Shown here: positions 1-11,641 of the stretch, piece after piece | Layout of the letters: every line of letters begins with the position of its first letter | How positions within the stretch are numbered: position 1 is the first letter of the stretch | DNA from: Mixophyes australis | Taxonomy: Eukaryota; Chordata; Amphibia; Anura; Limnodynastidae | Assembly (NCBI GenBank): GCA_036250195.1 | Contig: JAVHZZ010000004.1 | Location: 253,782,228 to 253,846,227, forward strand | DNA: 64,000 bases | Direction of reading: 5' to 3' | Program-made: the position numbers and the translations under genes | Notes under the pieces: generated by a model | What the model was told of the DNA's origin: nothing | What the model saw: only the letters and a program-made list of their open reading frames with translations | The model's database searches: none

Positions 1-1620
1 CCTGTCTGGCCACAGTTCTGCCAGTAGCTCGAAGTGGACGTAGGAAACATTTTGGATAGCTTGTCAAGTGTATAGTACCACCGTAGTATAGTTTATAGGC
101 TGCTTTCATAATTAATGTGGAGATCGAGCTTCACAATTGCCTCACTGACATCCTCCCAGCAAGACTCATCCAAACGGGGTCCCAGATCACTCACCCATTC
201 GTGACGCCCCTGCGCATCAAAGGTGGTCTCTATCAGCCAGTTGACAGAGATCATCCCCTCAGTTAGCGGGGAATATAAGCACATGAGCTCGAAGAAGGTG
301 AGGGCCCGAGCGTTTGTGGTTCATCTTAACATGATGATCTTACCCAGCCATGATATGGTAAAACCCCACCTTACCTTGAGGTCCTGTTTGATTCTAGCTA
401 AAAGGCGGGGGGAATTTTCTCAATCGAGCCTATCATATGTATACTCTGAGGTTTTTTGATTTTGCTCATCTGCTCTTGAAAAGGCATGAAGGAGCATGAA
501 CTCAAGTTAATTTTCTAGCCTGAGAAAGAGCTATATTCATCCTTGAAGCTATATAGAGCAGGCCGGAAGTCCTGGGGATTTGTGAGGGAGAGGGGGATAT
601 CATCAGTAAAAAGGGAGATCTTAAATTCCCAGGGCATCACCTCCACATCCATTATCGTATCCATCTGCCGGATCATCGCCGCCAGGGTTCTGTAATTAAA
701 GCAAAGACTAGGGGTGATAGGGGGCAACCCTCGTCCCTTTGGAATGTGAGAGTGAGTCAGATAAGAAGCTGTTAATCAGGACCCGGGCTGTAAGAGAGAG
801 TTATACAAAGCAGATACCCCCATCGGGAATTCAGTCCTGAAGCCATATGCATACATTTTCTGAAATCTGGTTGAGTGCCTTCTCGACGTCCAGTAAGAGC
901 AGCATGGCTGGGACACATCTATGAATGATAATTTGGACCAGGTCTATCGCACAGCAGGTATTAGCCCTAGCCTGACGGTCTGAAATGAACTCCACCTGGT
1001 CGTAGTGGATCAAATCCAGGTCGACTCTATTCAATTGAGGGGCCAGGATCTTGGCATATATCTTGTCATCCACATTAAGGAGAGAGATAGGATGGCACCT
1101 TGCGCAGTCGCAAGGATCCTTGTCCTCCTCAAGGATGACCATCATGCGTACTTCTAATTTTGACCTAGGAAAGGGGTCTCCATGCAGGACTGCATTAAAC
1201 AGGGTATGGAGGTGTGGGACCAAGATCTGGGAACATTTCTTATAATAGGCCATGGTGAAGCCATCTGGGCCAGGAGCTTTAGAGGTCTTTTGCTCCTTAA
1301 TAACCACAATTACTTCTTGATGATATCTTTTCATTCAATTGTTGGGTTAACGGGTGGGAGAGCTTGGGAAGTTTCACACGATTCAAGAAATCCATTATGA
1401 TATCACCAAAGGGGGCACACCCAGTTTTTAAAAAAATAGAGGGAGCAACCAACAGCCAATCTGGTATGGGCAATAAATGGAGCTAGAGGCAGACTTTAGG
1501 CCCATAATGTTATTTTGGGATCCTTTTGCCCGAAACCTAGTGACCAAGATGCTATCGGCCTTGTCTCCCTTTTCGTAAAATGTCTGCCTCAGTCTTTTGG
1601 TTATGTCCATACGTGACATA

Positions 1621-2413
1621 TGCAATATAGATTCTCCAAAGCATTCACTGTGGTTCCAGAGTACAAAGGCTTTATTTGCAAAATATTACAATGCAATGTT
1701 TGGCATGCATAAGCTTGCACAAAGGAACCATCACAAGCTTTTATCAGAACACTCTGGTTTCCAAAGCCAGAGGTGAACAATGTATACATTATACAGTTGT
1801 AAAAAGCAGTGACATCACAAAGATATATAGTTACAGTATTGAGGTCGACATTCATAGGTCAACGTGCCAGTGGTTGATTCCTCTGGTTATTGTTCTTTTA
1901 GGTGGCCAGTTGTCCTTCTTCAGGCTGTATAAACTGGTTCTTTTATGACATCTCTGAACTTGCTATTTGGTGTATGAAACATGATAATATTTATATTATT
2001 CTCAATGTGCGAATGCTACATGAATAATACTGGAAACGTTCTCGTACAATTGAATGTGGAAGGGCGAGGTTGGGAGACTATGCCAAAGAGGTCAGCCAAA
2101 ATGGGAGAGTGGTCAGACTATATGTATGTGGGCCTCCCATGGGTAAATTTATCAAGTAGCATGTTTGAAAAAGGGGAGCTGTTGCCGATTACAAACCATC
2201 AGATTCTAGTTATCATTTATTTAGCGCATTCTGCAAAATGACAGCTAGAATCTGAATGGTTGCTATAGGCAACATCTCCACTTTTACAAACCCGCAGTTT
2301 GATAAATTTACTCCCCGGTATTTTATAGTCAAATCGTGGATGTGGAAGGCCACATCTATCTGCGTGTAAGTTTTGTGAACTGAGGAATAGAACATGTATT
2401 CTCGGGATGTAGG
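1621..2413. mobile_element. Insert inside L1 copy A, of mixed repeat content
   Basis: L1 coding similarity stops near 1620 and resumes near 2418. The insert begins with an unidentified AT-rich stretch that could be an LTR fragment (1621-2140) and contains the palindromic MITE at 2141-2317. I could not define its termini or a target duplication, and some L1 sequence was lost at this position. Confidence 0.5.
2141..2317. mobile_element. Palindromic MITE with the GTTGCTATAGGCAAC core
   Basis: An imperfect palindrome of about 177 bp. It starts GGGTAAATTTATCAAG and ends with the complement, TTGATAAATTTACTCCC. The arms carry matching CAGATTCTAG and CTAGAATCTG stretches flanking a short centre. A relative lies at 30857-31032. 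It has no coding capacity, so it must be mobilised in trans. Confidence 0.75.
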
Positions 2414-2980
2414 TTCACTAACCCTCTATGGAGTCAAAAAGGAGATAATAAGAGAGAATAAATGTCAAAGCTTTGGATTTAAATGACTCTGAGTCACTAG
2501 TGGGATGGGCCAGAGAGGATAATCTATCAATAGCACGATCTACTAAAGCATTAAAATCCCCTGCCATAATCACTTCTCCCAGGTGGAACTTAGAGAGCAT
2601 TGAGACTAGTGCCGCAAAAAAGCGAGGTTGGTTTTGATTTGGGGCGTACAGGTTATCCAAAAAACACAAGGTGTTATTGAGCTCACCCAATAGAATTAAA
2701 AATCGACTCACAGGATTGGAATTGTAAGTCAACAGCTCAAAAGTGATATGAGAAGCAAAGATTGTAGCAACTCCTCGTTTTTTTCTGTCTGGGATCGCAA
2801 GCATGGAAGGTGGAGGGGTAAAGTCTAGACTTCATTTCTTAGTGTAGGGGACAGGTCAAGTGTGTCTCCTGAAGGAAAAATATATCAGCCCTGTGTTGTT
2901 TGAGTGTCAGGAAAATGTGTTGTGCATTTTTGTGGACTGTTCAAACCTGTAACATTCAAGTAAAAGATCCTAAGAGCCAT

Positions 2981-3489
2981 CTAGGGGTGTAGAGTGGCCT
3001 CCTCAGGTCCTCCAGCAAGGGTCATACTGCAAAAAAACTGAAAAACGATACAATATCAATATTGTGCATGTGCGGGGAAAAAGCTGCAAAAGGTGTCTGA
3101 AGAAGGAAAGAAAGCAAGGGACAGAATGTGGAAAGAAGGAAATCAGGGGTGTGGACAGGACGAGTTTATAGAGCCATATCCACTCTGTGGTGCCGGCCAG
3201 ACATGACAGAGGGCAATGCCAGTGGCAGGGGAAGGCTGGGCATGGGTAGAATACTCATTGCGAAGGCGTAGCTAGGGACACAGGTGCGAGTCTAGTAGAC
3301 CTTCTTGTACTAGATTGAAGTCTGCATCGCTCCAGGCCCAGGGTCATAAAAGTTGAGTTAAGAACACAAAGAAGGGGAGGGGGGAATGTCGTGAGGACCT
3401 AGGGAACAGCTACTTCATATTTGGAATGCGAAGATTCAATCGTGAATTCTCTTCCCAGTTTTCCACACACATTTGATCATCCACATTAT
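2981..3489 (-). other. Probable L1 copy A sequence upstream of ORF2
   Basis: Lies directly 5' of the copy A ORF2 start on the minus strand, where L1 has the spacer between ORF1 and ORF2. No ORF1 similarity is visible, so the element is probably 5'-truncated near 3400. Nothing else recognised. Confidence 0.35.
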
Positions 3490-4336
3490 GGGCCTGATTC
3501 ATTAAGGAACGTGAATGACAATACATGCCGTATTTTGCATAAAAATGCTCTGTGCATGCCCTTAAACAAACTATACGCTAAAAAAACACAAGTACATCCA
3601 ATTCATCTTCAAACACAAAGAACACTTCCGACAGCCTACAATTTCATGGGCAGAGTGGGGGATGGAATGAGCATATGCACGTAGTCAATGTACAGTAAAG
3701 ACGTGCAAAGGTTGAGAGCACACAGCAGTGTCCAGTGCAAGCTCAGGGCATCTCTGTGTTTTTCAGTCGTATCACTTGCACCATCTACATGACAGGTGTA
3801 AGTGCCAAGTAATAGTAATGACGTTTATGTATGCATGCTAGAACATGTGTTTGCAATCAAACACATGTTCTAGCAACTGTTACAATGCATTTTATGAACA
3901 GCAGGCATTAATAACATCCTGATAAATGTATTTCAATGAGAAAACTTTTTTTGTGTTTTTTCATTAATGATTATATTATTAACAGGTGACAGTAAAAAAA
4001 AAGTCTGTGTGTTCTACTGGGATTTATGTATTGTTCATATCCAGCACTATATTGTGTCAGTCTCTATACAGCAATTGTCTTATATATTTAGAGCATATTT
4101 ACACCCATATTTAACAAGAGACGTTTCTTCAGATCCACTTGAAATTTGTGTGGTTTTAATGAGCGTGTGGTGGTCTTTTAACATTTTGTTTTGTGGAATT
4201 ACAGGTCTCAGCCAGCCATGGGTGCCAGGCCATGTTGGCACTTGTGGTTCTCCAATTCCAGCATGACGAGGCTGCCATGGGTATGCTGGTGCTTTTAGTT
4301 ATACAAGCATCAGCATACCGAGTCTGTTTCTGGCAT
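3490..4336. other. Repeat-like non-coding stretch
   Basis: Opens with GGGCCTGATTCATTAAGG, the terminal motif of the MITE family at 36515, 39521 and 40855, but the sequence after it differs and no matching right end was found. The part from about 4200 to 4336 contains repeated CCATGG and GCTG/CAGC-type motifs typical of a dispersed frog repeat. No coding signal. Confidence 0.35.
3838..3873. repeat. Perfect 16-bp inverted repeat with a 4-nt loop
   Basis: CTAGAACATGTGTTTG at 3838-3853 is followed by CAAT and then its exact complement at 3858-3873. It would form a strong hairpin. No element boundary is obvious on either side. Confidence 0.85.
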
Positions 4337-4349
4337 CCTGCCATGGCTA
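4337..4349. repeat. Target-site duplication of the full-length L1, 3' side
   Basis: CCTGCCATGGCTA directly abuts the T-run, which is the poly(A) tail of the minus-strand L1. The same 13 bases recur at 11629-11641. Confidence 0.85.
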
Positions 4350-4836
4350 TTTTTTTTTTTTATTATTATTTTTTTAATTCTTTATTTTTGCAGATACATG
4401 AGATCCAAACAGTAGAGTAAAAAAAGAGAAATTTGAGGTAGATGACTCAAGACACAATGATAAAAATATAGTGAGTTATTACCCAATGCAAAACAAGTTA
4501 ATACAAACATTTTGTTTAAGAGTTTTTAACAGTGGAATGACCTATGAAAGAGTGAGAGAAAAAAATAAAAATAAAATAAAATAATAATAAACAAAAAAAA
4601 TTTTTTTAAAAAAATTGGAAGTTAAATTAGAAGGTTGATCCACTCCACCTGAGAACAGTAAAGAACTCTACTGCTGTGGAAATCCATATTGTGATTTCTT
4701 TTTACTTTTTTCTTTTTTTAAAAAAAAAAGAAAGAGCAAAGAAGATAGAAAAAGAAAAGAAGGGAAGAAAGAGTGGGAGGGAAAAGGTGAAGAGGGGGAG
4801 GGGTAATTTCTATGGAAATATCGGGGAAGAAGTATT

Positions 4837-7800
4837 TCAGGTGGCGGGCGTTGTTGCTTGATGGTAGTTGTACCGAAAGTTCCAAACTTTGTGGAAATTT
4901 AAAATTTTGTCACAAAGAAGGCTGGTAATATATTCCATAGTGGCCATGTACCATACACGAGATACTACACTTTGAAGGCTTGGTGGGTGAGGGGATTTCC
5001 ATTCTTTCGCTATTTCCAGGCGAGTGGCTGCACAGATATGTTGAACAAGTCTATCCCCCTGTTTATTTAAAGCTTTTACCCGGGAGCAGAGCAGCATAAC
5101 CAATGGGTCGGGCAACACCTCGATGTCTAAAATTTTAGTTATTAGATCAGCAACCAGCGACCATAGATTACAGATACTAGGACACGTCCACCAGATGTGG
5201 AAAAATGAGCCCACCTCCCCACACCCTCTCCAACAAAGGTCTGAGGTACCAGGATAAATTATATGCAGTCTTGCAGGCACAAGATACCATCTAGTGTATA
5301 CTTTAATAATGTGTTCTCTCGTATTGAGGTGTTGATGGAGATTTTGGAGATTCTCATCCTAAGCCGGGACCATCCCTCCTGATCCAGGATCCTGAAGCCA
5401 AGCCTCCTCAAAGGATTCAGTTAGAACAGACATTGGACTAAGGTAAGTATGATACACCAGTGATATCAGGCCTTGAGAATCTGATCTATGCATACAACTC
5501 CTCTCGAAAGGTGTAGGTTTACGTAGTTTAGAGGATCTGCACAGTGATTGTGTGAAGCCTCTGATTTGCAAGTAAGCAAAGTGTAAGGATGAAGGAAGGC
5601 CCTTTTTCTCTCTAATATCTGGAAAGGTCTGGGGAGCAAATTCTCCCAGAATGTGGGTGAATTGAGTGATGCCCGCCTCTTGCCATGGGCGTGAAAATGA
5701 CTGATTGTTTCCTAACGGGAAATCTGGATGATGCCACAACGGGGTGAGTGGAGAAGGGAATGAGGTGAGTTCACACTTGCTGTGGAGCTTATCCCAAAGG
5801 TTAAGTGTAAACTGTATAGAGGGGTGCGAGTATACTGAGGCTGGCCTTTGATTTCTGGGGAGCCAGTGTAACGAATTCAAGTTGTGATTTGGAGTATGAG
5901 CATTCTCTAGGTCGACCCATCGCTTAATCCCCGGAGCTGACTGCCAGGAAATGATGTGGCTAAGGTTAACTGCATGGTAGTATCGCTCAAATAGCGGTAA
6001 TCCGTAGCCCCCTGACTGAGTGGATTTAGCCAAACAGGACCTTTTAAGTCTCGCCTTTTTCCTTGCCAGATAAATTTGCCACAAATAGATTGTAAGTTCG
6101 CTAAATAAGTGCCTGGGATTGGTATGGGTAATGTCTGGAAAAGGTATAGGACTCTTGGCAAAACGTTCATCTTTATCGCGCTGATTCTACCGAACCAGGA
6201 TACAAAAAGCGAATCCCACTTTGATAGGTCCCTTTTTATTGAGTCTAAACGGGGAGTATAATTAGCATGTAACAGCTGTTTATATTCTTTTGTGATCTGT
6301 ATCCCCAAATAGCGCAGCCTAAGTCAAATGAGGATTCGAGTATAGCTTTAGTAACTTTGGAGACTTGAAGCGAAAGGGCTTCCGATTTAGTATTATTAAT
6401 TTTGTAGTCTGATAAGAGGCCGTATTCCTTGAGTTCCTCAAGGAGATTTGGGAGCGAAATAAGGGGATTTGAGAGTGTTAATAGTACGTCATCTGCGAAT
6501 AACGAGATTTTAAAATGGCGGGGACCAATACGTATCCCTGAAATGTCCGGGTTTCGTCTAATAGCCGCAGCCAAAGGCTCTATGCTCAGAGCGTACAGCA
6601 GGGGAGACAAGGGGCACCCTTGTCTGGTGCCATTGCTTAAAGAGAGCCTGGGACTGAAGCCCGTTAGTCAAAACTGAAGAGGAGGGGCGGTGGTATTAGG
6701 CCTGGATGGCCGAGAGGAAGGCCCCGTTTAAGCCGAAATGACTTAGCGTGCTAAACATGAAAGGCCAAGAGAGTCTGTCAAAAGCCTTTTCAGCATCTAA
6801 AGCTAGAACAACAGAAGGGATCTTATTTTGATTAACGTGGGCAATAATATCTATTGTGCGTCTAGTATTATCTAGAGCCTGCCTAGTGGGAACAAAGCCT
6901 ACTTGATCTGGGAAGACCAGAGTTGGCATATAGACATTTAAAGGATTTGCCAATATTTTGTCAAAGAGCTTAATGTCTGCGTTGATTAACGAAATTGGGC
7001 GATAACTAGGGCAGCATGTAGGGTCTTTATTAGGCTTAGGGATCACCACTATATTGGAACGAGTGGATTCATCATGGAATTTACCCCCTAAGAGAATATA
7101 GTTAAACATCTGGGTCAGGTGGGGCACCAATTCTTTGGAGAAAGTTTTGTAGTATAACATCATGAAGCCGTCGGGACCAGGGGCCTTAGAGTTCTTTTGT
7201 GATTTTAATGCTAAAACTACTTCTTCACTGGAAATAGCTTCATTGAGAGTAGAAGCCTGAAGGGAGGTTAGCGAGGGTAATGAACATTTGTCCAAATAGG
7301 TATTGATAGTTTGAGGAGAAGCTTTGGGGGAGGTCTGATTTTTATGGAGATTGTACAGGTTTTCATAATAGCTATGGAAAGTTTTGTTTATGATCCTAGG
7401 GTCATAAGAAAGATCCCCCTTTTTATTTCTGATTGAGTTAATCATTTGAGATCCTCGTTTGGCACTTAATCTCCTGGCAAGGAGTGTATCCGCCTTATTC
7501 CCCTTTCTCGAAAAAAGTTTGATTAAGCCTTCTTAGTTGGCGTTCTGTTCTCTCTGCGAGGATTGACTGAATTTCGCCTCTAGTCTTTTGTGTTTCTTGC
7601 AAAACTAAATGAGTACTAGACTCCTTATGCATTGCTTACAGACGTTTAAGCTGGAGTGTAAGTTTATTGAGAGTCTCATTACGTTCTTTTTTCCTGCGAG
7701 AGGCGAATTGAATGATGTCCCCCCGTATGACTGCTTTGTGAGCTTCCCAAATAGTGGGGATCTGGACTTCTGGATTTGAGTTAGTTTCAAAATATTTTGA

Positions 7801-8602
7801 GATGGAGTCAGATATTAGGTCTTTAAACGCGGGGAGTTTAAGGAGCGTCTCGTTTAATTTCCAATTGGTTCTGCCCCGAGGACCCAGAAACAGGTCAACC
7901 GTTAGGGATAAAATGGAATGATCTGACCACGTATTAGGAACTATATCGGCCTTTTTTATGTTGGAAGATATTTGTACACCCCATAAACATATCAATCCGT
8001 GAGTAAGTTTGATGGGGAAAAGAGTAAAACGTATAGTCCCTAGATGAGGGGTATAGTGCTCTCCATATATCAAATAGGCCAGCCTCAGTAACCTGTTTTT
8101 GCAAATGTTTTGTATGTGAGGATGGGGGGGAGGATTGTCTAGAAGCAGATCTGTCTAAGAGGGGGGACATGACAGTATTGAAGTCTCCTCCAAGCAAAAG
8201 CAACCCCTTACGAAATTGGTGTAATTCCGAGAAAAAGTGTGTGAAGAAGGATGTCTGACCTGTATTTGGAGCATAGATGTTGGCAAAAGTTATATCGAGG
8301 TGACCGATCTTTCCAGACAAGAAAAGGAACCGGCCCTCAGGGTCATCCCTAACTGCTGACAAGACAAATGGCACTGAATTGCGAAGAAGAATGACAACCC
8401 CATTTTTCTTTGAAGAATGAGAGGAGTAATAGGCACTGGAGTATCGCCTTGAGGTCAAGGAAGGATGGCCGCCGGCCCTGAAGTGAGTCTCCTGCAAAAA
8501 AATTATATCGCCGTTAAGTTTCTGCAGCGTATGGAATAACATAGAACGCTTTTGAGGTGTGTTAAGCCCTTTAACATTGAGGGAGAGTGACGTAAAAGCC
8601 AT
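4837..8602 (-). pseudogene. L1 ORF2: endonuclease and reverse transcriptase, frameshifted
   Basis: ORF2 protein nicks DNA and reverse transcribes L1 RNA at the nick. ATG at 8602 opens MAFTSLSLNVKGLN, a standard ORF2 start. The endonuclease keeps FLQETHF, NIYAPN, GGDFN and SRIDMF. RT motifs include SKAPGPDGF, YRPISLINAD, ALDAEKAFDR and the catalytic FADD (about 6490-6500). The C-terminal cysteine motif CWRGCGEVGSFFHIWWTCP appears near 5170-5240. The reading frame changes near 7640-7990, 7445, 6610, 6250, 5910 and 5280, so the protein is broken in at least five places. Most motifs are intact, which suggests moderate age. Confidence 0.9.
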
Positions 8603-9205
8603 GACCAGTATTCTAGGGAGGGATATCAGGAAATAGAGAAATAGTCTCCAACAGTGCAATACAGGGAGGTTAGGGAGGGGGAGGGAAGGATTAACTAGGG
8701 GAGGGAAAAAAAGAGTAAAGGAGAGAAAAAAATGTATACGTAAGTAAAGAAGAAAGGAAAGGGGGTAGGTCCGAGCCTCAAAGGCCGAGGTGAAACCTAC
8801 TAGGGTAGTGCCTGAAAAACCTATGTAAGCAAAAAAACTAGGCAGAATATGCCTATTCTAGTATCTGAACTAAGGCACAGAGTTCGGGAGTACGTAAGAT
8901 ATTTAAAACTTCAAAATAAGCGTTTAAGTAAATCTCAGTGTATACGGGTGCGCGGCTAAGAGGACAGAAAGTGTCCCCCGCCCGTCTGTGAACAAAACAT
9001 TAGAATGAAACATCAGCTAAACATGTAACTAGTAACAGCTAAATGAAAGGTGTTGAAGAAACCAACATGACTATGAGAACATTTGTAAAGAAATTAAAAT
9101 AGTGTATAAACATTTGAAAATTGAGAGAAGATAATAAAAAAAAAGGGATAAATAATAGCACAAGGTTACTTCAAGTATGCACAATCAAGGAAACAACTTT
9201 ACAAA

Positions 9206-10137
9206 TCACGGAGGTTGTTGCGAAGAGCTCAGGGAATCTCCTCCAGTGGTCCTGTCTAGACGGAAGAGATGAAGCCTTTGAAGTAAGTTCTTTCCTTCGT
9301 TAGGGGTACGAATCGATTCCTGACGGCCCTCTACATCGATTATTAGGCGGAAAGGAAACCCCCATCAATATTTGTAGCCATTCTCTCTGAGGATGCATGT
9401 TATCTCCCTGAGATCCCTTCTCTTGGCTATAGTTGAGGGAGCAAGGTCTTGGAATATTTGGATACGAGTTCCTTCGAAGAGAGTGTAGGAGGAATTCCTG
9501 ACTGCATTAGATATGAGCTATTTGGTTTTGAAAGATAGCAGTCGCAAAATCACGTCCCGAGGGGGATCAGCATCCTTCGGCTTAGGTCTCAGAGCCCTAT
9601 GTATTCGCTCGATCTCCAACGGGTGATTGGATAATGTGGAGTTCAGAGAGAAGAAGAATCTGGTCACATATATTTCTCTAGGTCTTTAGGTTCGACTGAT
9701 TCAGGGATATTGCGTAGCCTTAGATTGTTGCGGCGCTCCCTGTTCTCCACATCCTCCAGTTTATCTCTCATGAAGTCGTTTTCCTTAAGTAGAAAATCCA
9801 GATCCTTTGAGGCCTCATTTAGAAAGATGAGCGACGACTCCATTTTGTTTTCCAGAACCGAGGTTCTCTTGGAGATGACAACCATTTCTGCTTTAAGATC
9901 CCCTATAGCTTTCTGAAGATCCACGGAGAAAGCGTTGGTACGCTCAACAATTAGATTCCGTAATTCAGTAAAGTCTGCCTTGGTTGAGGGGATGGTTGTG
10001 GATACGGGGTCCTGTTAGCCAGGGTTCCCAGAGGGTGAATGAGGAGGAGATGAAGTAGGACCTTTGTCTTGACGGGAGAAGTGTTGAGTAATCTCTCCTG
10101 TCGTACCCTTACGATATCTTCCCGCGGGTTTATTCAT
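9206..10137 (-). pseudogene. L1 ORF1 (RNA-binding chaperone), interrupted
   Basis: L1 ORF1p is a trimeric nucleic-acid chaperone that packages L1 RNA. ATG at 10137 opens MNKPAGRYRKG. An in-frame TAA lies at 10015-10017, after which the same frame continues through a coiled-coil-like stretch (VLENKMESS to LEDVENRERRNNLRLRNIPE, about 9924-9700), which leads into the RRM. After a stop near 9664, minus-strand reading recovers IERIHRALRPKPKDADPP and IFQDLAPSTIAKRRD, typical of the RRM and C-terminal domain, and then YWGFPF-like sequence with another stop near 9360. The C-terminal end is approximate. Confidence 0.8.
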
Positions 10138-10197
10138 GTTGGATGCAAACTCACTAAGAAGCTGTACACTAAGAAGCTGTACACTGATGTTTGAACT

Positions 10198-10496
10198 ATA
10201 TCGGCCTTTTTTATATGTTGGAAGATATTTGTACACCCCATAAACATATCAATCCGTGAGTAAGTTTGATGGGGAAAAGAGTAAAATGTATAGTCCCTAG
10301 ATGAGGGGTATAGTGCTCTCCATATATCAAACAGGCCAGCCTCAGTAACCTGTTTTTGCAAATGTTTTGTATGTGAGGATGGGGGGGAGGATTGTCTAGA
10401 AGCAGATCGTCTAAGAGGGGAGACATGACAGTATTGAAGTCTCCTCCAAGCAAAAGCAACCCCTTACGAAATTGGTATAATTCCGAGAAAAAGAGA
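10198..10496 (-). repeat. Duplicated L1 endonuclease segment (copy of 7944-8241)
   Basis: About 299 bp almost identical to the ORF2 endonuclease region of the same element, including GGDFNTVMSPLLD and SRIDMFMGC coding sequence. Only a few substitutions and small indels separate the copies. It sits just upstream of the ORF1 start and is preceded by a 15-bp tandem duplication (ACTAAGAAGCTGTAC twice, 10154-10183). It matches no normal part of an L1 5' region. Confidence 0.88.
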
Positions 10497-11628
10497 GCAG
10501 ACGGATGGGGGACAGAGCTACGTGGTCTAGGTGGACATAACTCCGGACTCCGCTATAGCAAAGTTTCCAAACACAGGTGTGTCAGAGTCGGGTGTTGGGG
10601 GAGTCAGCGATGTGACAGGGAGTCAGTAGATATGAGACGTTGCTGCTGTTGTGTGTGGTAGTTGTAATGAATTTCAGTGACCACTAGGGGGCAATGTAGC
10701 TCCACGGAGGCACAAAACAGAACAAAGCAGCCAGCTTATGTAGTGCTGATTGTTAGGTGGCCGGGCAGGTGAGGCCAGAAACCAGTAGGAAAGCGGCTCC
10801 AAGGGAGGGTAGATAGGGCCACTGACACCACAGAGATGGTGAGTGGGTAGTGGGCACCTCCACATGAATCCCACAGCACAGCTGGGTAGGAGAAATAAGG
10901 TGGGTAGAATTACTCACTGCTCTGCATAACATCAGGGGTCCTCCCGATTATGTCGTTTACCTGAGGAAGGAGGAAGGCAGGAGGCAATGTCCACAATAGC
11001 GGGCGCAGTCCTTGGGCAGAAAGATCCAAGCCCTCCACAAATATTCCTTGGCTTCTCAGAGTGTGGGGACTGAAGGTGGTGGGATCATGGGGCCAATGCT
11101 GATATTAAGTTGCAAGCAGTGGAAAGGAGCCCAGGATGCGGCAGCCGCCGGTTTAATGAGCAGTTTTTCTGGCAGCGAGATCGAGCTGCCGCTAAGCTCC
11201 GCCCCCACCGGAAGTTAGGGGAGTCCTGGCACTTGAGTCCGGGGATGTCTCCGGAAGTAGGCCCCAACCTCGTCAGCCAGAGCGGGTCCCGTCCGGGACC
11301 AGAACCGAGGTCCAATACCCCCGCAGCCGGCTCACCAGACCCTCCACGCGGCGGAGGCAACCAGATGCAACCCAGACACAAACCGCGGGGCCCAGATGCC
11401 GGGAGGTAAGCTACAGAGGGTGTAGTCAGCGCTGGCCTGGCCTCACTCGGGAGTACCCGCAGGTCCACAGAAACTGCTCTCCTGGCTCCCCGAACTCTCC
11501 TCTTGCTTTTGTGATATATTTCACCGGAGGGCATACAAGTGAGGCTCTTTTTTTTAGTAATTTAGAGGCTAGGTAAACGGAGCTCCCGGGAAACGTGTCC
11601 AACAAGTATGGCCTCCAAGCCATGCCCC
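10497..11628 (-). promoter_or_regulatory. L1 5' leader and probable internal promoter
   Basis: GC-rich sequence between ORF1 and the 13-bp duplication at the 5' end of the element. L1 elements carry an internal RNA polymerase II promoter here. No specific factor site can be assigned. Open stretches on both strands (for example 11085-11534) reflect base composition, not genes. Confidence 0.6.
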
Positions 11629-11641
11629 CCTGCCATGGCTA
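11629..11641. repeat. Target-site duplication of the full-length L1, 5' side
   Basis: CCTGCCATGGCTA, identical to 4337-4349. It marks the 5' junction of the L1. Confidence 0.85.

Larger units (their letters stand above)
1..2980 (-). pseudogene. L1-type LINE ORF2 remnant (copy A), 3' end outside the window
   Basis: Decayed L1 ORF2, which in the family encodes an APE-type endonuclease plus reverse transcriptase. Reading the minus strand, an ATG at 2980 opens MALRIFYLNV, matching the usual ORF2 start. The endonuclease block (about 2804-2418) keeps the GDFN motif. The reverse transcriptase block (1334-831) keeps SKAPGPDGF and PISLLNVD. The catalytic FADD is changed to FTDD near 610, and part of the C-terminal region (WVSDLG, then RWYY) reaches position 1. 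Stops and frameshifts separate the blocks, and 1621-2413 is foreign sequence that replaces about 500 bp of the endonuclease-to-RT linker. More diverged than the L1 at 4350-11628. Identity is firm; exact ends are not. Confidence 0.85.
4350..11628 (-). mobile_element. Full-length L1 LINE (copy B), about 7.3 kb
   Basis: A complete but inactive L1 inserted on the minus strand. The 3' end is a T-rich tract (4350-4390 region, the poly(A) tail read on the plus strand). The 5' end is a GC-rich leader ending at 11628, and a 13-bp perfect duplication brackets both. Order in the sense direction: 5' leader 11628-10497, a duplicated endonuclease piece 10496-10198, ORF1 from 10137, ORF2 from 8602 to 4837, and a short A-rich 3' region. 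Full-length insertion with its own leader means it once carried its promoter. Frameshifts and stops in both ORFs show it cannot move now. Confidence 0.88.

Noticed and set aside
11085..11534. 149-codon GC-rich minus-strand frame in the L1 leader
   Set aside because: Open because of high GC, matched by open frames on the other strand. L1 leaders in this position are not known to encode a protein of this kind.
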